The notes below the pieces were generated by a model. The model did no database searches and was not told where the DNA came from. It was given only the letters and a program-made list of their open reading frames with translations. From Pyxicephalus adspersus (Eukaryota; Chordata; Amphibia; Anura; Pyxicephalidae), in contig NC_092859.1 of NCBI RefSeq assembly GCF_032062135.1, positions 38,747,479 through 38,811,478 on the forward strand: DNA of 64,000 bases, in the 5' to 3' direction. Position numbers and translations under genes: made by a program. Numbering within the stretch: the first letter of the stretch is position 1; every line of letters begins with the position of its first letter. Positions 58,631-64,000 of this stretch are shown in pieces.

Positions 58631-59399
58631 ATAATTGAACCTCTAGATATCATCAAATGTAATATTTATTTTTCTATTGTTTACATCATAAATGTGAGAA
58701 ACCATTTCTGCTTATCACTGTCACATAACCAGATTTGTTTTGCTGTATTCTGTATTTTCTGTTAAGATTTTGTAATCTCTTGTTTCATCGCTATATGGTA
58801 TACGTTAACATTTCTGGTTGTTGTTAACCCTGCTTCTTTGTTATGTGTGGTTCATCGTTATATGTTTACACTTATTGCTCTTTTTTTTTCTATGTTTGTA
58901 TTTGCTAAGGTAAAGAGTTTAGGAAAAACATTCCTGTTTATTTCCATCTGCCAAAAATCTTTTCTTTTCTCCCTGCAGGAACATTTTGTGTACAGTGCCT
59001 GTACAGAGAGGAGCAAAGTGTGTAATCACATGTCTAGAGCGCAAACCTGGGAATTACATCATCACCGACTGCCCAATGGCTAAAGAAAGAAGGCGTTGTG
59101 GAGAAAATAGGTGAAGAGACAGGGAGCATGGATGAATTGGGCATGATTTAGAAGTGCTCCAGCGACCACTCCAGCCTTAGATGCAATATAAATGAAATTA
59201 GATCTGGCTGTCATATTAAACTTAAAATGGAATTATGGTCCCACTTTAAACTTTTGTAATGCAGGCAGATGGTTATTGTCCAAAGTGATGATGTCCCTTC
59301 TGCAATAACTGCTCTTACCCACCTGATCACCGCCTAGCTGTCAAATTTACCTGAGCTGCACATACTCTTGAAGTTGAGAACATCATCCCAGCATCTCTA

Positions 59400-59640
59400 C
59401 TTCAAAAGCTAGGTACACAGTGCATACATTGTCGTTAGAAAACAAACAACTAACATTTATGCACAATATTTTTGAACGAATGTATTGTGCACAATTCTTT
59501 ACATGCTTTAACAATACGATTGTTCGAAAAAAATACACCAATAATGTACACACACTAGATATGATTGTTTGAACGATACAGGAAGTGACATGTAAAGAAG
59601 AAAGTGTATCGCAGAACAAAGTTTCTTTGCCCTTTTAGTG
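59400..59640. mobile_element. MITE-like fragment
   Basis: AGCTAGGTACACAGTGCATA and TGTACACACACTAGATATGA with internal GTTCGAA and GAACGATACA words suggest a worn member of the AGCTRCGTACACAC family. The ends are not clear. Confidence 0.4.
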
Positions 59641-59739
59641 CAAGACAAAAAGACAACACTTTGAGGCAGAATTGCCATATTCACTTTTTCAGTTGATAGT
59701 AATACTAGTTTAATGCTACATTTAGGTTACAGTTTCTGT

Positions 59740-60600
59740 CTTTAAAAAATGCTCATTCATTTTGCTTCTGCAGTTTTTTTATGTTATTGCTTGGACAGAT
59801 GCATTCCTATTGATACTCTCATTCTCCAGAACAATTTCCCTGGACATCCAAACACTTTGGATGATATGCACCCCAATATAAATACATCAGACAATGGTTC
59901 AGGGAGTCATAACCATATTTATGACCTATTTTTTACTTGAGGACATTCTCAGAAGCTGTCAGAGCTACCAAAATGATTAAATGACCTTAGGGGAATTTTA
60001 GGAGGATTGTAGCAGTTATCATGCCATCAAATATATTACTAATGTTTGGGATGATGTGAAATAAACACATGGGAGGAGCTTAGAACAATGTGTGACCCCC
60101 AATTCGTACAAGAATGTCTGTGGTTTACAGATAATGAAATCACTGAAACCAGGCAAATTGTGATTGCTGTTAGTGGTAATCAACTGCAGTTGGTGAGAAT
60201 GATGTCATAGAGTCACTGAACTCCCGTGGCAAAGAACTAACCAGTAGAGACTTTATAAAACTTGAGCAGCAGACAATAGCATTTAGGAAAGAAACTCCCA
60301 TATTAAAAAAATTTCCTATGAAAGAGTTCGCTGATGCTTTTCGTATCATCAAGATTCTGATACAGAGAGGTTCACCAATGTTTACCATACAGTTACCAAA
60401 GGTCTGTGATGCTACAGGGCTATTTATGATGAGAAAAAGGAAAACTCTGTGCAAACCTCCCTTGATGCCAACTTTTATAAGACTTACACCAGAATCAGCC
60501 TCTGACCATTCCCCATCTTCTCCAACAAGTCCATCATCTTCTAACAAGATTGTACTGCTAATTAAATATTTACACAAAGTTAGATATGTACAAAAATAAA
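59740..60600 (+). pseudogene. Tigger (TcMar) transposase remnant, TIGD1-like
   Basis: 59770-59900 encodes NNFPGHPNTLDDMHPNI, corresponding to the DDE-domain NAPGHP...HPNI region. 60040-60120 encodes CVTPNSYKNVCG in one frame and QFVQECLWFTDNEI in another. 60370-60500 encodes ERFTNVYHTVTKG, CYRAIYDEKKENSVQTSLDA, typical of the C-terminus of Tigger-derived proteins. Frameshifts and stops throughout. The N-terminal CENP-B-like domain was not seen. No TIRs identified. Confidence 0.72.
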
Positions 60601-60768
60601 AAATAATGTGTTAAGAAAAACATCTGATTAAATTTATAGAAAAAAAATTACCTATTCCAACTTACATACAAATTCAAGTTAGAACAAACCTACACAATCC
60701 TATCTCTTCTCTATCTCGTCTTAATAATTCTATATTTGGCTGTTTATCTGATGGTATATAAACTAGTT

Positions 60769-61067
60769 CAGTGTTTTTCAACTTTTTTTGAGCCACGGCA
60801 CATTTTTTTACATTGAAAAAATCCTGCGGCACACCACAAATCAAAAATGTTACAAAATGACACTCTGTAGCTAATTCTTTTGTCTCTAAGAATAAACAAG
60901 AAAACTGTTACCTACTGCCACCCACTGACATGGAAGAGTATTACATTACTCTGCCAGTCACTACAGCACAGACACTCAACAATGGTAATTAGATAATTTC
61001 CCACGGTACACCTAAAGATCTCTCATGGCACACTAGTGTGCCGCGGCACAGTGGTTGAAAATCACTG
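60769..61067. mobile_element. hAT-type MITE with 8-bp target duplication
   Basis: Left end CAGTGTTTTTCAACTTTTTT, right end GCACAGTGGTTGAAAATCACTG (reversed CAGTGATTTTCAACCACTG). AACTAGTT flanks both sides (60761-60768 and 61068-61075). CAGTG termini and an 8-bp duplication define the hAT superfamily. Non-coding. Confidence 0.9.
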
Positions 61068-61489
61068 AACTAGTTAATGGAAAGCTTCCAGCACAGTTCT
61101 GTCATTCCTCCTGAGACAAAACAATAATTGTTAATCTTCCTGGACAGCTATACATTATAGTTGTACTGTATCAAGTCTTAAATCTGGGAAGGTAGAAACA
61201 CAAACATTAAAGCTGTACATTTATACAAATATATTTTATTTATGCAACTACCACAGGTACTTGAGTTTGATCTATTGGCTTTTTGTAGGCCTCCTTGTAG
61301 CTGTACTGATAGAAAAAGAGACAGGACTCACTTATAAACCAACAAAAAAAATACTAATGGAAGTGGGCGTAAAGTTGACCTGTTCAGTGTTTTACTGTAG
61401 GAACCTCAGATTGAGGTCAGGTAATAATCTAAAACCTCCTTCCCATCTTAGACCATGCTCTCATTTGCTTACTTTGGTCCGTGCTCAGA

Positions 61490-62160
61490 TTATTTCAATA
61501 GATTTTTATTCAAAATTTTCGCATTAAACAACAAGTAAACAAACAAATAAGTAGAGTAGCAGGTATACATAGAGAATAGGCTTAAACAAACATAACAATA
61601 ATAAGGAGTATAAAAGTTAAAGCAATTATACAAGAACACAATATAAGCAAGGATATTAGACTCTGTAACAAGACGTTGACCTGCAAGGTAAATTAAGCAT
61701 TCAAGGGGTGGGGGTTTTCAAAGAGGAAGTGCAGGGAGTGGGGGCAGTAGGTGAGGGGGGGGGGGGGTAAGGTGTAGGAATCTAGGGCGAAGAATTGTGA
61801 GCGATCCAAGGATCCCAGGTAGGCTCAAACACATGAGGGGTGTCCTTGTCCATGCATGTAAGTTTGTCATTCACCATGATCCAGTTGAGTTTAACGAAAA
61901 GGGAAGTCAGCAGGGCACATTCTGGGCTAAAAGAAAGAGAGGTCTGACTAATGGAAGAGAGAAGGTGAAACACCTTCTTCTACAATTCCTGCGGCACCAG
62001 GCAAGACCACCATATATGTTCCATATCACCTAGTCCACTACAACCAACAAGGGGAGAGGAACTAGGGAAGCATTTAGCCAACTTAGTTGGGACCAAATAT
62101 CAGCGAAACATAACCTTATAGTTCATTTCAACCAAATTAACGTTAAGTGAAACCTTGGAA
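61490..62160 (-). pseudogene. Tx1-like LINE 3' fragment
   Basis: The minus strand ends in an A/T-rich tail (61490-61530). Frames at 61782-62160 include FVKLNWIMVNDKLTCMDKDT and FEPTWDPWI, matching the C-terminal region and 3'UTR of L1 ORF2. A G-run is at 61757-61768. It lies at the left edge of tandem segment 3. Confidence 0.65.
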
Positions 62161-62283
62161 ATAGGTCAGTGCTCAGTTTAGCACACACAATGCCAGACCA
62201 AGTTGTAACCTGTAAAGGTACTAACAAGTTTGTATGTGGAGAGGTCATTATGCATTAAAAACACAAGTAAAATGTATGAAATA

Positions 62284-62289
62284 TTTATT
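62284..62289 (-). promoter_or_regulatory. Candidate poly(A) signal, copy 3
   Basis: AATAAA on minus in the block conserved with 5523 and 22105, about 1.5 kb past the copy 3 stop (about 1.2 kb without the later MITE). Confidence 0.38.
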
Positions 62290-63345
62290 TTCAAGATTAA
62301 ATAAAGTGGACCATTAAGTTACAATTATTCGTATAACATAATATATTATTGGTGGAATATGCATAATACAATGTGGTGGAATACGCATAATATTGCAGTA
62401 CGTGATAGTTGGAGCTAGAATATGTTTAGTTAAAAAAAGCTAAAGTTTTGGAAGCCTATCATTCTTGAAGTTGAGAATATCATCCCAGCATCTCTACTTG
62501 CAGCCTGCATCCCAGCCTGCTTCATGCAGTTTTGTTGAAGCCATTCTCTACCTTTTTAGCATGGGGAAACCCCTAGCAATACTTATAATATGCCCAAATC
62601 ATAGCGCATTTGCTTTATGGTCATGGGATGAATGTTTCTTAAATTGTTGATCAGAGTGACAGCTCATTGCTCAAGGACCCTGTTTGAGAAACACTGTGCT
62701 GGAGTTTGCCAGGGGTTCCTTGAGCTATGAACAATCTATGCCCAGTGTAAGTGACACCAATATTCTGTTTAGCTATCTGTAACGTAATATTCTTCCCAAT
62801 GATCAGCAATGCAGGAGACATTCTTCCCACTGGCCACCACACTATTGTACTATTAGTATTGGGTATAGTCATATCAGGGGGTTCCCCAGGACCTGAAAGT
62901 TATTTTTAAGGGTTTCCTCATGTTGTAAATGTCCAGAAAGGCTGCTCCAAAGGAACCCTAAAACCATTAGCTGTTTGGGGAAAGTTCAACAAATGTTGAT
63001 GGAAATGCTGACAGTCACTTTAAACATGCTGCCAGCACGCTTCTGTCTTGAGGAGCAGGTTGCTTTCCATCATATATAATTGTACCTTAAAAGCATTTAA
63101 CAAAGGTGCCTAATACTATTAAAAGCTTTCTGTACACATTGGTATTTCACAAAGCAAAACACAAATGTACAAAGAATGGCTAAAGACTATCATTGGTAAC
63201 CTGAAAATATGTTAAAATGATAGTAATTGTATGGCAAAAGAGAGACGGACCCTGATGAATGCAAAAGATTTTCCAACTTCAGCGGAGGCAATGTCTGTGT
63301 CTTGGAAAACAATAAAGCCAAAATAATCAATGGTGGTCAGTCTTA

Positions 63346-63657
63346 AGCTACATACACACATGCAATATTTGTCATTGGAAAGGATCTTTCTTGATCCTTT
63401 CCAACTACTAAGGACTGTACGATGCATGAACAAGTGCTATACATAGAGAGGGGAGGTGGAGAATGACAGAGCTGCACCCTGCTGCGCACTCTCCCCCTTC
63501 GTTTTCATTAGGATCGTCTGTCGTTCATCGTCCGTCGATCTGCCAGGACGGTCGTTCAGACGATGGATGACAGGCGCTGTACACGCACCAGATTCTCATC
63601 CAATATCGACCCTGAGCCGATTATCGGACGAGAACTATTGGATGTGTGTATGCAGCC
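63346..63657. mobile_element. PIF/Harbinger-type MITE, unit 3 only
   Basis: Left end AGCTACATACACACATGCAA; right end reversed GGCTGCATACACACATCC. TTA at 63343-63345 and 63658-63660 is a 3-bp target duplication. Segment 2 has the uninterrupted site (GTCTTAGCAGCCTAATTATC, 24746-24765). Non-coding. Confidence 0.88.
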
Positions 63658-63764
63658 TTAGCAGCCTAATAATCTTCTCATGTACACCTATAATGTATTG
63701 ATTGAGTATTTTTCAATAAAGCTACTGAATTAAAATGGGAGGAACACATCTACGGTCCTGGTGT

Positions 63765-63921
63765 TTAGTCCAATTTCTTTGTGGGCTCAGGAAGGTTTTC
63801 AGTCAGAGGGGAGAAACCCTGCAGCAAGATTTGTCTGTTATAGGCTTTGGTTTGCTTGAAAACCAGGTCTGTGCCATGTAGCCAGTCGACTATTCCGAGT
63901 ACACCATAACACTGGTTGGAC
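63765..63921 (-). CDS. faxdc2-like: FAXDC2-like copy 3, last exon (gene continues outside)
   Basis: 157 nt after an acceptor TTACTCAG. Encodes SNQCYGVLGIVDWLHGTDLV, FKQTKAYNR, then the family-typical tail QILLQGFSPLTENLPEPTKK, LD and TAA. This tail fits FAXDC2 proteins of other vertebrates and shows what copies 1 and 2 lost through the 2-nt deletion. The upstream exons are beyond the right edge, so the state of the gene is unknown. Confidence 0.85.
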
Positions 63922-64000
63922 CTGAGTAATAAGCATAATATAAAATTGTTTATCAAACCAAAAATAAGTGCAGTGTGTAGCTTAAAAAAACATTCAGTAC

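Larger units (their letters stand above)
62165..64000. repeat. Tandem segment 3, 3' flank of FAXDC2-like copy 3
   Basis: Aligns with segment 1 (5440-8720) and segment 2 (22010-25060), for example GTTTGTATGTGGAGAGGTCA, TTATTTTCAAGATTAAATAA and TTTAAACATGCTGCCAGCAC. It includes the shared hAT-like repeat at 62660-62970 and a later MITE. Confidence 0.75.

Noticed and set aside
63212..63433. A minus-strand frame containing FQDTDIASAEVGKSF that seemed to resemble an N-terminal exon
   Set aside because: The sequence is the 3' flank of copy 3, aligns with the 3' flanks of copies 1 and 2, and overlaps a MITE; it is not in an exon position.
1..64000. CRISPR arrays, operons, bacterial mobile elements
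   Set aside because: No short regularly spaced repeats with unique spacers. The spliced exons, LINEs and Helitron show a vertebrate nuclear genome; the tandem repeats seen are minisatellites.

Overview
This window looks like a vertebrate nuclear chromosome, most likely from an anuran amphibian, probably a neobatrachian frog. It has small exons in long AT-rich introns and no dense gene content. Its repeats are Tx1-like L1 LINEs, a Gmr1-like Ty3/gypsy element, a Helitron, Tigger, hAT and PIF/Harbinger-type elements, and many TTAA-flanked MITEs. The species call is inference from repeat style, not from a diagnostic gene.

The only host gene family recognised is a tandem array of FAXDC2-like genes (fatty acid hydroxylase / sterol desaturase superfamily), all on the minus strand. 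Copy 2 (24894-52311) is complete: eight coding exons whose splice phases all fit, giving about 322 residues with three histidine motifs. Copy 1 (8536-10211) keeps only the equivalents of exons 3, 7 and 8; exons 4-6, which carry the first two histidine motifs, are missing, and its 5' side ends at a retrotransposon-filled block. Copy 3 enters from the right edge and shows only its last exon (63765-63921), which has the family-typical C-terminus. Copies 1 and 2 share a 2-nt deletion that changes the C-terminus. The flanks of the three units align (unit 1 about 1-10343, unit 2 about 21300-52311, unit 3 about 62165-64000) and share a candidate polyadenylation signal and an old hAT-like fragment.

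Layout: 1-5000 holds a folded MITE, a ~130-bp minisatellite and an 85-bp minisatellite into which an EXD1-like processed retrocopy has inserted, itself carrying a nested transposon. 5000-8500 is MITEs, a LINE fragment and the 3' flank of copy 1. 10344-20700 is a degraded Gmr1-like LTR element whose second LTR is split by a 6.7-kb Tx1-like LINE. 21300-52311 is copy 2 with large intronic insertions: a LINE with an 18-bp target duplication in intron 7, a Helitron in intron 6, LTRs, TTAA MITEs and a third LINE in intron 4, and a 2.2-kb palindrome in intron 2. 52312-62160 is 5' flank with a 3-kb DNA element, a SINE-like tail, a Tigger transposase pseudogene, an 8-bp-TSD hAT MITE and LINE tails.

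The paralogous units give internal empty sites, so several insertions (intron-7 LINE, Helitron, PIF/Harbinger MITE) can be placed after the gene duplications without outside data. I found no obviously new multi-gene system. The most unusual items are the FAXDC2-like array with its shared C-terminal frameshift, the 2.2-kb foldback, and the recurring splice-donor-like GGTAAGT inside MITEs.
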